Shown here: piece after piece, positions 1 to 6,629 of the stretch
Layout: each line of letters starts with the position of its first letter
How positions within the stretch are numbered: the stretch's first letter is position 1
The notes under the pieces: model-generated
Database searches by the model: none
Told to the model about the DNA's origin: nothing
The model's input: the letters and a program-made list of their open reading frames with translations, nothing else
NCBI GenBank assembly: GCA_017408205.1
Contig: JAFQVC010000148.1
Coordinates: 1-7,306, forward strand
DNA: 7,306 bases
Direction of reading: 5' to 3'
Source: Clostridia bacterium
GTDB taxonomy: Bacteria; Bacillota; Clostridia; Monoglobales; Firm-18
Program-made: the position numbers and the translations under genes

Positions 1-92
1 ATTATCCATAATGGGCGTGTGGTTAAAACCTATCCCCACGGATAGTGCGGGTTCTATTTTAAACAAAGCTAACCTTGAATGGGAGGTATATA
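1..92. other. Unassigned left edge before the first gene
   Basis: No complete gene is visible here. On the + strand one frame runs from base 1 to a TAG at 43-45 and could be the last 14 codons of an upstream gene, ending Thr-Tyr-Pro-His-Gly. A second frame is open from base 2 to a TAA at 149-151 but would overlap the next gene by about 60 bases, so it is less likely. A small inverted repeat, CTATCC (30-35) and GGATAG (40-45) around CCAC, is present, but it overlaps that TAG and is not directly followed by a T-run, so I do not call it a terminator. No convincing -35/-10 pair was seen for the following gene, whose promoter may lie outside the window. Confidence 0.3.
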
Positions 93-815
93 ATGTATTA
101 CATATTACAATTTGCACTTTTCCTGCTTTATGGTTTATTACCGTTGTTTAATTTAGGGATATTTTTATATGCAGTATCAGGAATAATATTTGGATTAGTC
201 CATTTTCTGGTTTACAAAAAGCATATACAAAAAAGTAAAGAGATTAAAAAGAGTGCGATATATTTCCCCGTGATTATCATGGTTATTTGTATTGTTTCTC
301 TTTTAATAAATTGCAAATACAAGCAATTACCGTATTATTATAATAAAAGTATTGAATTCTATGTGCTTGGAATAATGCAATTGTTTTTTAGTATGATAAC
401 ATACATAATCGGTGTAGTGTTGTTACACAAAAAAACAAACGTTACTTTTATCAATGATAAAAATTACATAAAAAAAGTTATATTTTTCATAGTTTTGTTG
501 CTGTTGATAACATGGGTATCAGAGATAATCAAAAATGAGGTCTATACAATTAAATACGGTGAACAATTTGAAAACATACCTGCCTTAACAGAAAACGTCG
601 GCCCCTGTGAATACTTTAAGGTAATTGAATACAGAGGGGACGCAGCAAGATTATATTATATAACCTCCTACGAGCCAAATCCTACAGGGAATGTTGTTAT
701 ACTTGAATATTACGATGGTTCGTGGCATTATGTAGGTGAGCATACAGTATGGTCAACAATGGGAAGTGCTGATGAAGCAATATGGCCTTATTGGTGGCAT
801 TATTTTACAAGATAA
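93..815 (+). CDS. Five-helix membrane protein with C-terminal extracytoplasmic domain, function unknown
   Basis: I do not recognise this 240-residue protein. The chosen start is the ATG at 93, preceded by GGGAGG (81-86) at six bases; an in-frame TTG at 75 lies upstream of that site and has none of its own. Hydrophobic segments lie at about residues 2-18, 20-40, 56-74, 89-111 and 129-146. The lysine-rich loops at 42-54 (KKHIQKSKEIKK) and 113-128 should face the cytoplasm by the positive-inside rule. This puts the roughly 90-residue C-terminal part (150-240) outside the cell. That part is rich in Tyr and Trp (for example WPYWWHYF near the end) and looks like a small beta-rich domain. The gene lies 22 bases before a lipoprotein gene on the same strand, so the two are probably co-transcribed and may form one surface complex; that partnership is inference. 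It could also be a sensor or an immunity-type membrane protein, but no catalytic motif supports a choice. Confidence 0.8.
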   Translation: MYYILQFALFLLYGLLPLFNLGIFLYAVSGIIFGLVHFLVYKKHIQKSKEIKKSAIYFPVIIMVICIVSLLINCKYKQLPYYYNKSIEFYVLGIMQLFFSMITYIIGVVLLHKKTNVTFINDKNYIKKVIFFIVLLLLITWVSEIIKNEVYTIKYGEQFENIPALTENVGPCEYFKVIEYRGDAARLYYITSYEPNPTGNVVILEYYDGSWHYVGEHTVWSTMGSADEAIWPYWWHYFTR

Positions 816-837
816 TAAACAGAGGGAGTAAAACATT

Positions 838-1986
838 ATGATTAAATTGTTTTTAAGCGTGTTATTATCAATTTTTGTTTTATGTGGTTGTACAGGAGAA
901 AACCATATTGAAACACCGCCTGTATCTGGTGATACAATTATAGAAAATGATAACACAGTTGCAGAAACAGAAAATGTCGTTAAACCATCTGTTTTTGACG
1001 GAGGCGGACAGACAGTAATTCCTGAGAAAGATGTATATTATAATAAATCTGCCAATTATTTGTTTGAAATCCCCGATACATTTTTAGATTATTACAGCGT
1101 ATTTGAACATAACAACGGGGAAAGAGTAACGTTTATATTTAACGGTAAAAGCGACTATGTAAAGAATTATTGTGAAGAAAAAAACATTCCCGGAATAGAA
1201 CTGTTTACCATTTACAGCGAAAATGACAAGGAACTTGCAGGGGATGAAGAGTCTTATGATGACGGTTTCGGAAAAGCAAATAACGTTAAATATTACTTTA
1301 CACGTCCTTATGACTATGATGTTTTTACTGATGCGGTAAAAAATTCTTTGCAGGGTGATGAGTTAGACGAATATTTACAGGACGAGCAGAAATTCAAAAG
1401 CATATATAATAAGGTTTATTACACTCTTGCCATAGAAAACAGTTTTGTGGGTTTTGGAAATTACAAAACAGCCCCTGATGATAAGGGCAATTATTTGTCT
1501 GATGTAAAAGGAAAATATTCTCCTCCGTTAATGCCCCAAAGTAACGTATATGTTAATGAAAAGTGCGGATATCAACTGACTTTCCCGGAGGACTGGCAGG
1601 GGTGGTATTATATTAAGGAGTACCATGATGGGGGTTTATCTGTTTTCTTTTTCGGTAAAAGTATGACAGGCAGTTATTATACCACACACTTATCTGAAAA
1701 ACTTGAAGATGGCGAAAAAACATATGGTTTACATATGTTCAGCATTGTTACAAAAGCCGATGTGGAAAGACACACTTATGACAATGAAAAATATATCGGT
1801 ACGGCAAAGGGTGTTGAATATTATTCTGTAACCGGAACAGATGCAACCCTCAGTGCAGTGTATATGCCTCAGGAAATTTGGAAGGACATAACAGAGGAAG
1901 AGTACCAACTTGCAAAAAAAGACTGGGAAAAAGTACAACAGATGGATTATAATGAAGTAACTAAAACATTTAAAAATTTGCAATAA
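838..1986 (+). CDS. Lipoprotein with two tandem copies of one domain, function unknown
   Basis: This 382-residue protein has a classical lipoprotein signal: Lys3, a hydrophobic stretch at 4-15 and the lipobox LCGC with the lipidated cysteine at position 18. It should be anchored to the outer face of the membrane. An acidic, Thr/Pro-rich linker (about 19-64) follows. The rest is two diverged copies of one domain, about 65-195 and 236-372. They align without gaps for the first 37 residues at an offset of 171 (Val66/Val237, Asn69/Asn240, Tyr74/Tyr245, Pro79/Pro250, Phe99/Phe270). Further matches are a GKS at 103-105 and 273-275, a VxYY at 150-153 and 326-329, and an acidic helix containing EY at 178 and 355. 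The start ATG has AGAGGGAG (821-828) nine bases upstream. The gene follows the membrane protein gene by 22 bases and ends at a strong terminator. The family is not recognised; binding of a ligand or a cell-wall partner is only a guess. Confidence 0.85.
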   Translation: MIKLFLSVLLSIFVLCGCTGENHIETPPVSGDTIIENDNTVAETENVVKPSVFDGGGQTVIPEKDVYYNKSANYLFEIPDTFLDYYSVFEHNNGERVTFIFNGKSDYVKNYCEEKNIPGIELFTIYSENDKELAGDEESYDDGFGKANNVKYYFTRPYDYDVFTDAVKNSLQGDELDEYLQDEQKFKSIYNKVYYTLAIENSFVGFGNYKTAPDDKGNYLSDVKGKYSPPLMPQSNVYVNEKCGYQLTFPEDWQGWYYIKEYHDGGLSVFFFGKSMTGSYYTTHLSEKLEDGEKTYGLHMFSIVTKADVERHTYDNEKYIGTAKGVEYYSVTGTDATLSAVYMPQEIWKDITEEEYQLAKKDWEKVQQMDYNEVTKTFKNLQ

Positions 1987-1998
1987 TTTAATATAAAT

Positions 1999-2031
1999 AA
2001 AACCTTCTCAAGAATTCTTGAGAAGGTTTTT
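1999..2031. terminator. Bidirectional intrinsic terminator, perfect 32-base palindrome
   Basis: Bases 1999-2030 form a perfect inverted repeat centred between 2014 and 2015, with GAATTC at the centre. The arm AAAACCTTCTCAAGAA pairs with its complement, and a four-base AATT loop is likely. On the + strand the second arm ends in TTTTT (2027-2031). On the - strand the matching arm ends in TTTT followed by ATTT. It lies 12 bases after the lipoprotein stop and 13 bases after the hydrolase stop of the opposite strand, exactly between two converging genes, so it probably ends both transcripts. Confidence 0.92.
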
Positions 2032-2043
2032 GTTTATCCCCAC

Positions 2044-4836
2044 TTATTTCATTATGCTGTTAATAAATCTTTGTGCCACAGGGTTTTCCTGACGAAGGTC
2101 AACGTTACAGATAATATATTTCTTACCGTTATATTCCTTTTCGGCACAAGCAAGAGTTTGTCCCCACTTGCCGTCATCATTTGTATTACCGCTTAAAAGA
2201 ATCGGTGTAAAGCCCTCTGCTTCAAAGGTGTTGTAGATGATTGGTGTAATCATATCAACACTCTTATCATACCAGTATGAGAAGTCTTTTTCTTCAAAGC
2301 CTTCAACTGCAGGGTGGCCTGTCTTTCTGCTTGCAAAGTGAACAGGAAGCATACCGCAGGGTTTAACTTTAACAGTTTCACCTGCAATTTCGTAAGTACC
2401 CGGTTTTAAGTTCATTATAAGTTCTACTTTATCATTTTTAACGACGGGAACTTTTTTAAACACTTCTATTTGCTGTTCGGTATGTGATACCACTTTGCCG
2501 TTTTCGTCAGTAAGTATTGCTTTTAATACGAATTTTTGTCTGTCGTTAACTTCTTTAATCTTAAATTCAGCGTTTGACACGTAAGTTGTTCCGCATTCTT
2601 TCATAAAGCACTTGTGAGAGCCCGTCATATCTGCAAGTTCATAAGTCACTTTGTAGTTGCCCGAAGTATGTGTATCGTTACAGATATAACATTCAATTGA
2701 AATCTTTTCGCCTTCGAAGTATGTATATCTGTCAGTTCTTAATGAAAGCATAACGGGTTCTAAGGCGTTTCTGTATGCAAAGTACGCCTTTTTGGGATTA
2801 CGTTTGCAGTCCATAATTGTTTTCATCCAGCCGCTTGGCCATGCATCGATAAACAAGTGAATGGCGTTAGAAATCATTTTATCGTCACGACGGAATGCCT
2901 CTGTCATTACTTTTACGCCGTATGCCTGGAAAGTCTGACTTGCTTCAATCCAGTCTTCCATTGATTCTTGTTTATCATAGAACATTGAATAGAAACTTGC
3001 GGTCTGTGCATTTACGATGTTGCCCGGATTAAAGGGTTCAGTAAGCCATTCTTTGGGGTAATATTCTTTCATTACTTCTGAACATTCAAGTCCCTCTGTA
3101 CCGTACTCACCGCAACCGTAGTACCAGCCCGGTTTAACGGGAAGCCAGTAACCCTTGTGGAGTTTACCGATGTCAATACCGTGAGCATTGTACCACATAG
3201 GATAGCAATGGTTGTCAGGCATTGATTTGCATGGCGGGTCGTAGTCACCGTCAACGTGTTTGATTACACGGTCGGGGTTTTGCAGATGGACTACTGTGTC
3301 ACAACTGTCAAAGAAGTCTGCAAGTTCATGCCTTAAGAAATGTCTGTGAGGTGAGTTGTAGGCATTGGGGAACGGCTCGTTAATGTATGAAATAATTACA
3401 TTACATGGATGGCATCTTATTATTCTTTCCATCTCTTCAGCCTGTCTTACACCTTCTGCAAACTTTGTACGTCTCATACAGCCGAACAAGGGCAGGTCTG
3501 TCTGTGTCATAAGACCTAACTTGTCGCAGTATTCGTAAACTTCGTCCTGACATGGACGCTGAGTAAGCCGCAAGAAATTCATATTGCAAAGTTTTGCAAG
3601 TAAAATATCGTCAATTAACTGGTCAAAGTCTTCTCTTAATACGTCCTGCTGTTCGAAGCCCATTGTATTTGCACCGCGAAGACGGATTTTTCTGCCGTTT
3701 AAGTAGAACATACCTTTTGGGTTGCTCTCTAAATCCTGAACAAATGAACGTACACCAAACTGCTTGTGCTTTTTGTCGTACATTTTGCCGTCAAAATATA
3801 CTTCTGCCTGTACCTGATAAAGGTAAGGAGTATTCAAATCCCAGATTTTCGGGTTTTCTATTTTGTAAGGAATTTTATAGATGTTGACACCTTTTTTCAT
3901 AGGCATAGGAGTTCCTTTGCCCAACTGGTCCTTAATCTGTGCCTCTGTTAAAGAGTCACCCATACCGACAGTTTTCATAGTCTGGGGTATGTAACGGTAA
4001 TTTTCCACAACGGTTTCTTCAAAGTTTTGACCGTATATTGAAAATGCAAGTTCGATTTCTCTTAAGTCATAGTCTTCTGATGTTACTTCTACCCAGATTT
4101 CGTCCTGACGTACAAAAATGTCAGTAATGTTTATTCTGTTTCTTATGTCAACAAAAACTTTGTTGTAAATACCCATTCCGGGAGGGCAGTGATGCCAGCC
4201 AACCTCGGGGTCGTCCCAGCCAAGACCTGTTGCAGCGTAAAGTTTTTCACCCTCGAAACGTCCGCCTACAGGACCGTTTGAGCCCTGATAAACATAGTCG
4301 TTATAAAGGTCGATTTTAAGGTGGTTTTCGCCAACTTTAATATTTTCGTCAATTACAAATTCAAATGGTGAGAAAAAGCCCTCGTGAGTTCCGACACATG
4401 TGCCGTTAACATATACAACTGCTTTGTAGTCAGCACCTTTAAAACAGATGTAGTATGCTTTGTCTTTGTTAATCTCGTCAATAGTAAATGTTGATTCGTA
4501 AACTTTTTTGCAGTAACCTCTGGGGCCGCCGTAGTGAGGAATTGTAACTTTTTCATTACCGTCCAATGTGAACTCGGTAATGGGAATCTGCACATTTGTC
4601 TGTTCGTATTTTGGAGCATAGTCCTCTAAATACGGTTTATATTTTGCTCTCATTCTGCCAAGTTCCGCATAAAGTTCTTCTCTTGTATCAATTTTCTTTT
4701 TTGTTTTGATTGGCTCAAAGTCTTTTTTAACAAGACGAACAGCTTTTTTCTTAATCTTTTGTGGTTTCTGTTCTTCCAGCAGGTGTTGGCGTCCGCCTAT
4801 ACCCCCTGCCGCGATGTCGGCAAAAAAATCAGCCAT
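2044..4836 (-). CDS. Glycoside hydrolase family 2 protein, probably cytoplasmic
   Basis: This 930-residue protein has the family 2 layout. A beta-sandwich sugar-binding domain (about 80-235) contains VNGTCVGTHEGFFSPFEF at 143-160. An immunoglobulin-like domain (about 236-365) ends in FGVRSF, and a TIM barrel (about 372-690) follows. The acid/base is probably Glu487 in SYINEP and the nucleophile Glu577 in GCGEYG; NFLRLTQRP (420-428) and DNHCYPMW (541-548) also fit the family. After the barrel come another beta domain (about 695-795) and a C-terminal domain (about 800-930) resembling the amidotransferase-like tail of some family 2 enzymes. The substrate is undetermined: beta-galactosidase, mannosidase and glucuronidase activities all occur in this family. 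No signal peptide is visible. The N-terminus is odd, with 12 Lys or Arg among residues 24-48. The start has AAGGGA ten or so bases upstream and lies 20 bases after the phosphoribosyltransferase stop, suggesting co-transcription. Confidence 0.93.
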   Translation of the reverse strand: MADFFADIAAGGIGGRQHLLEEQKPQKIKKKAVRLVKKDFEPIKTKKKIDTREELYAELGRMRAKYKPYLEDYAPKYEQTNVQIPITEFTLDGNEKVTIPHYGGPRGYCKKVYESTFTIDEINKDKAYYICFKGADYKAVVYVNGTCVGTHEGFFSPFEFVIDENIKVGENHLKIDLYNDYVYQGSNGPVGGRFEGEKLYAATGLGWDDPEVGWHHCPPGMGIYNKVFVDIRNRINITDIFVRQDEIWVEVTSEDYDLREIELAFSIYGQNFEETVVENYRYIPQTMKTVGMGDSLTEAQIKDQLGKGTPMPMKKGVNIYKIPYKIENPKIWDLNTPYLYQVQAEVYFDGKMYDKKHKQFGVRSFVQDLESNPKGMFYLNGRKIRLRGANTMGFEQQDVLREDFDQLIDDILLAKLCNMNFLRLTQRPCQDEVYEYCDKLGLMTQTDLPLFGCMRRTKFAEGVRQAEEMERIIRCHPCNVIISYINEPFPNAYNSPHRHFLRHELADFFDSCDTVVHLQNPDRVIKHVDGDYDPPCKSMPDNHCYPMWYNAHGIDIGKLHKGYWLPVKPGWYYGCGEYGTEGLECSEVMKEYYPKEWLTEPFNPGNIVNAQTASFYSMFYDKQESMEDWIEASQTFQAYGVKVMTEAFRRDDKMISNAIHLFIDAWPSGWMKTIMDCKRNPKKAYFAYRNALEPVMLSLRTDRYTYFEGEKISIECYICNDTHTSGNYKVTYELADMTGSHKCFMKECGTTYVSNAEFKIKEVNDRQKFVLKAILTDENGKVVSHTEQQIEVFKKVPVVKNDKVELIMNLKPGTYEIAGETVKVKPCGMLPVHFASRKTGHPAVEGFEEKDFSYWYDKSVDMITPIIYNTFEAEGFTPILLSGNTNDDGKWGQTLACAEKEYNGKKYIICNVDLRQENPVAQRFINSIMK

Positions 4837-4856
4837 TTTTTATCAATCCCTTTCGT

Positions 4857-5417
4857 TTATTCAATGATGGTGCCGTCTTTATGAAACACGGGAAGTTTTG
4901 CAAGGAATGTCAAATCGCCGCGTTTTGCAGCATCGCCTTCTGCTAAAACTGCCATTCGTCCTACAATATTTCCCCCTGCTGTGTTTACAAGTTTTTCTAT
5001 TGCCGCTAATGACTCTCCCGTGCTTATTACGTCATCAACTATTAAAACACGTTTACCACGCATTGCATCTGCTTCTGTTTTTCCGATGCACAGTTTTTGA
5101 GTGTGCTGTGTGGTTATGGAATCTACCTCTGTGGTAATCATATCCTGCATATAAACTTTAGGACCTTTTCTTGCAATTATGTAGTAATTATGCCCTGCCT
5201 GACTTGCCATTTCATAGGCAAGAGGAATACTTTTTGCCTCGGCAGTAATTATAACATCATACTCGGGTGCTCTTTTTAAAAGTTCCGCCGCACAATGCTT
5301 TGTTACTTCAACATCACCGAAAATTATAAATGCTGCAATGTAAAGGTCATCATTTACACGGCAAAGAGGTAAGTCTCTTTTTAAACCTGCAATATCTATT
5401 GTATAAAAATCACTCAT
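4857..5417 (-). CDS. Purine-type phosphoribosyltransferase (adenine phosphoribosyltransferase-like)
   Basis: This 186-residue protein is a type I phosphoribosyltransferase. The PRPP-binding signature VLIVDDVISTGES lies at 124-136 with the diagnostic Asp128-Asp129 pair and Thr133-Gly134. Arg83-Lys84 in ARKGPK fit the PRPP pyrophosphate-contacting region of Apt-like enzymes, and ITAEAKSIPLAYE (57-69) matches the Apt-type core. The family transfers ribose 5-phosphate from PRPP to a purine base in the cytoplasm (salvage). Clostridial relatives are commonly labelled adenine phosphoribosyltransferase-like, but the base cannot be proved from sequence alone. The start ATG at 5417 has a strong GGAAAGGAG nine bases upstream. 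An in-frame TTG at 5471 would add 18 residues that do not look like part of the fold and would lie within the -35 element of a predicted promoter. The gene sits between sfsA (59-base gap) and the family 2 hydrolase (20-base gap) on the same strand. Confidence 0.9.
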   Translation of the reverse strand: MSDFYTIDIAGLKRDLPLCRVNDDLYIAAFIIFGDVEVTKHCAAELLKRAPEYDVIITAEAKSIPLAYEMASQAGHNYYIIARKGPKVYMQDMITTEVDSITTQHTQKLCIGKTEADAMRGKRVLIVDDVISTGESLAAIEKLVNTAGGNIVGRMAVLAEGDAAKRGDLTFLAKLPVFHKDGTIIE

Positions 5418-5442
5418 TTTATTACGCTCCTTTCCAAATAAC

Positions 5443-5471
5443 ATTTTACAACACAAATTCCCATTTTTCAA
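5443..5471 (-). promoter_or_regulatory. Predicted sigma-A-type promoter for the phosphoribosyltransferase-hydrolase pair
   Basis: Reading the - strand, TTGAAA (5471-5466) and TAAAAT (5448-5443) are separated by exactly 17 bases. Each hexamer matches the housekeeping consensus at five of six positions. Transcription would start near 5436, just before the Shine-Dalgarno sequence GGAAAGGAG, giving a leader of about 20 bases. The element sits right behind the sfsA stop, so the two downstream genes may be expressed independently of sfsA. The gap is AT-rich, so a chance match is possible. Confidence 0.6.
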
Positions 5472-5476
5472 GTGTT

Positions 5477-6142
5477 TTATAAAACTATTTCAACTTGATT
5501 TTTTGCCGTAACTCTGCCTTTTGTAACTGTGCAGTCAAGGGCAAAAACTTTAACACCTTGTAAAACCGCTTTCCTTAAGGCGTCTCCAAACTGTTTATGG
5601 GTAAAGTCGTTTGGTTTAAAACACTTTACATTTTCCATCTGTATAATAAACACAACTGCTGTTTCATAGCCCTCTTTTGTTGCCTTTATCAGTTCTTCTA
5701 TATGCTTTACGCCTCGCTCTGTGGGTGCATCGGGAAACATTGCAACTCCGTCTTGCTCTAAAGTTACACCCTTTACTTCTACAAAGAATTTTTTGCCATT
5801 ATGTTCGCCGTAAAAGTCAAAGCGTGAGTTTTCGTATTTGTACTCGGGCTTTAAATAATCTACTTTTGGAAAAAGCCATTCTCCGAAAATTTTATTGGGT
5901 GCCTGACTGTCCATATTAATAAGCCGTTGGTTTTTATATACAGAAACAAGGTCGTATTTTGTTTTTCTGTCAACGTTGTCGGTGCGGGAAAGATACACCT
6001 TTGCTCCCGGAATAAGCAACTCTTTGCACCGACCCGTGTTTTTAACGTGTACAGTTTCTTCTTTGCCGTTTATCAGTACTCTGGCAATAAAACGGTTGGG
6101 GCGGGATAAAAATACACCCTCCACAATATTATTGTATTCCAA
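5477..6142 (-). CDS. sfsA: SfsA family protein (PD-(D/E)XK nuclease-like)
   Basis: This 221-residue protein matches the SfsA family over its whole length and is close to the usual size of about 230. The N-terminal OB-like part (about 1-80) contains the family signature VHVKNTGRCKELLIPGA at 31-47. The C-terminal part carries the nuclease-like core Asp109 (RFDFY) with Glu122-x-Lys124 (FVEVKG), followed by FPDAPTERGVKHIEEL (136-151). In Escherichia coli the family was first linked to sugar fermentation and DNA binding; its real role is unclear, and nuclease activity is predicted from the fold. The start is TTG at 6142, supported by GGGAGGGG just upstream and by the fit of the first residues to the family; the first in-frame ATG is 76 codons later and would delete the signature. 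It is the first gene of an apparent leftward operon and is transcribed divergently from yajC. Confidence 0.95.
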   Translation of the reverse strand: MEYNNIVEGVFLSRPNRFIARVLINGKEETVHVKNTGRCKELLIPGAKVYLSRTDNVDRKTKYDLVSVYKNQRLINMDSQAPNKIFGEWLFPKVDYLKPEYKYENSRFDFYGEHNGKKFFVEVKGVTLEQDGVAMFPDAPTERGVKHIEELIKATKEGYETAVVFIIQMENVKCFKPNDFTHKQFGDALRKAVLQGVKVFALDCTVTKGRVTAKNQVEIVL

Positions 6143-6147
6143 AACAA

Positions 6148-6155
6148 CCCCTCCC
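6148..6155 (-). promoter_or_regulatory. Ribosome binding site that fixes the sfsA TTG start
   Basis: On the - strand GGGAGGGG (6155-6148) ends five bases before the TTG at 6142; measured from its GGGAGG core the spacing is seven bases. No ATG lies near enough to use this site, so TTG initiation is the best reading. Confidence 0.75.
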
Positions 6156-6179
6156 GTAAAAAATATTTTAAAAAAACTA

Positions 6180-6208
6180 TTGCATTATAAGTAAAATTTG
6201 GGTATAAT
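6180..6208 (+). promoter_or_regulatory. Predicted promoter of the yajC-SCIFF operon
   Basis: A perfect -10 TATAAT at 6203-6208 lies 17 bases after TTGCAT (6180-6185), which matches only the TTG half of the -35 consensus. A start near 6215 would give a leader of about 24 bases containing the yajC Shine-Dalgarno sequence GGAGG (6225-6229). It is the only good promoter candidate in the 96-base gap between the two divergent genes on this strand. Confidence 0.6.
6184..6189 (-). promoter_or_regulatory. Possible -10 element of the sfsA promoter
   Basis: The - strand reads TATAAT at 6189-6184, about 42 bases before the sfsA start. No good -35 is found at the normal distance; the hexamer there is itself TATAAT (6212-6207). 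If real, this promoter overlaps the spacer of the yajC promoter on the other strand, so the two could compete for polymerase. Confidence 0.3.
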
Positions 6209-6238
6209 TATAATATCATTTTATGGAGGTAATTGCAA

Positions 6239-6577
6239 ATGTTTTCTGATTTGGTAGTATATGCTACAGGAACAGCGGAAGAAGCAGCGGCGTCACCAAC
6301 AGCGGCATTAATTGCTAATTTCTTACCTTTCATTGTTCTTATTGTATTTTTCTGGCTTATTATTATAAGACCACAGAAGAAAAGAGACAAACAGGTAAGA
6401 GAAATGCTTGCGGCGCTAAAGGTTGGAGATGACGTAACAACAATCGGAGGTATCGTTGGTAAAGTAGCAAAAATCAAAGACGACCAGGTTACAATTGAAA
6501 CAGGCGCAGACAAAACAAAATTAGTGTTTGAACGCCGTGCGATTGCAACGGTTGCACCTAAAAAAATCGAGGAATAA
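6239..6577 (+). CDS. yajC: Preprotein translocase subunit YajC
   Basis: This 112-residue protein is YajC, a small single-pass membrane protein that associates with SecDF and the SecYEG channel in protein export. A short N-terminal part is followed by one membrane helix (about 23-43) and then by the family hallmark IIRPQKKRDKQ (42-52). The cytoplasmic domain begins KVGDDVTTIGGIVGKV (61-76) and ends in an acidic tail. The ATG at 6239 was chosen because GGAGG (6225-6229) lies nine bases upstream; a TTG two codons earlier is too close to that site. The N-terminus before the helix is rich in Ala and Thr and is somewhat longer than in compact YajC proteins. It is the first gene of a rightward run that continues with a membrane protein and the SCIFF peptide genes. 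In many Clostridia secD and secF follow nearby, which would lie beyond this window. Confidence 0.96.
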   Translation: MFSDLVVYATGTAEEAAASPTAALIANFLPFIVLIVFFWLIIIRPQKKRDKQVREMLAALKVGDDVTTIGGIVGKVAKIKDDQVTIETGADKTKLVFERRAIATVAPKKIEE

Positions 6578-6587
6578 ATTTCAAGGT

Positions 6588-6622
6588 CTCCGAATATAGT
6601 TTACCACAACATATTCGGAGGG
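6588..6622 (+). promoter_or_regulatory. Hairpin that buries the Shine-Dalgarno sequence of the next gene
   Basis: CTCCGAATAT (6588-6597) is perfectly complementary to ATATTCGGAG (6611-6620). A 13-base interval can form three more pairs (6599-6601 with 6608-6610) beyond a bulged A. The 3' arm contains most of the Shine-Dalgarno sequence GGAGGG (6617-6622) that serves the ATG at 6630. Folding would therefore hide the ribosome binding site, and the 5' arm CTCC acts as an anti-Shine-Dalgarno sequence. No T-run follows, so it is not a typical terminator. Confidence 0.7.
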
Positions 6623-6629
6623 TTTGGTT

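Noticed and set aside
30..60. Terminator of an upstream gene at the left edge
   Set aside because: The six-pair stem is weak, overlaps a possible stop codon, and the nearest T-rich run begins well after the stem.
75..92. TTG start six codons upstream of the five-helix membrane protein
   Set aside because: It lies before the GGGAGG that serves the ATG at 93 and has no binding site of its own.
1144..1155. GKS in the lipoprotein as a nucleotide-binding P-loop
   Set aside because: The GxxxxGK[ST] spacing is absent, the protein is extracytoplasmic, and the motif recurs simply as part of the duplicated domain.
3030..3140. Beta-glucuronidase assignment for the family 2 enzyme
   Set aside because: I do not see the Asn-x-Lys carboxylate-binding motif of glucuronidases after the nucleophile Glu577, so the substrate was left open.
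3594..3951. Overlapping + strand reading frames inside the hydrolase gene
   Set aside because: They are antisense to the conserved TIM barrel and adjoining beta domain and have no plausible start sites or protein-like composition.
5418..5471. 18-residue N-terminal extension of the phosphoribosyltransferase from a TTG
   Set aside because: The ATG at 5417 has a much better Shine-Dalgarno sequence, and the extension reads through that site and the predicted promoter.
5418..5476. Purine or PRPP riboswitch ahead of the phosphoribosyltransferase
   Set aside because: The 59-base gap is too short and lacks the stems such a riboswitch needs; it is explained by a promoter and a ribosome binding site.
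6208..6513. 101-codon reading frame on the - strand
   Set aside because: It is a shadow of yajC, whose protein sequence is unmistakable.
6588..6622. Hairpin after yajC as an intrinsic terminator
   Set aside because: The stem is followed by GGTTTGG rather than a T-run, and the 3' arm is needed as the ribosome binding site of the next gene.
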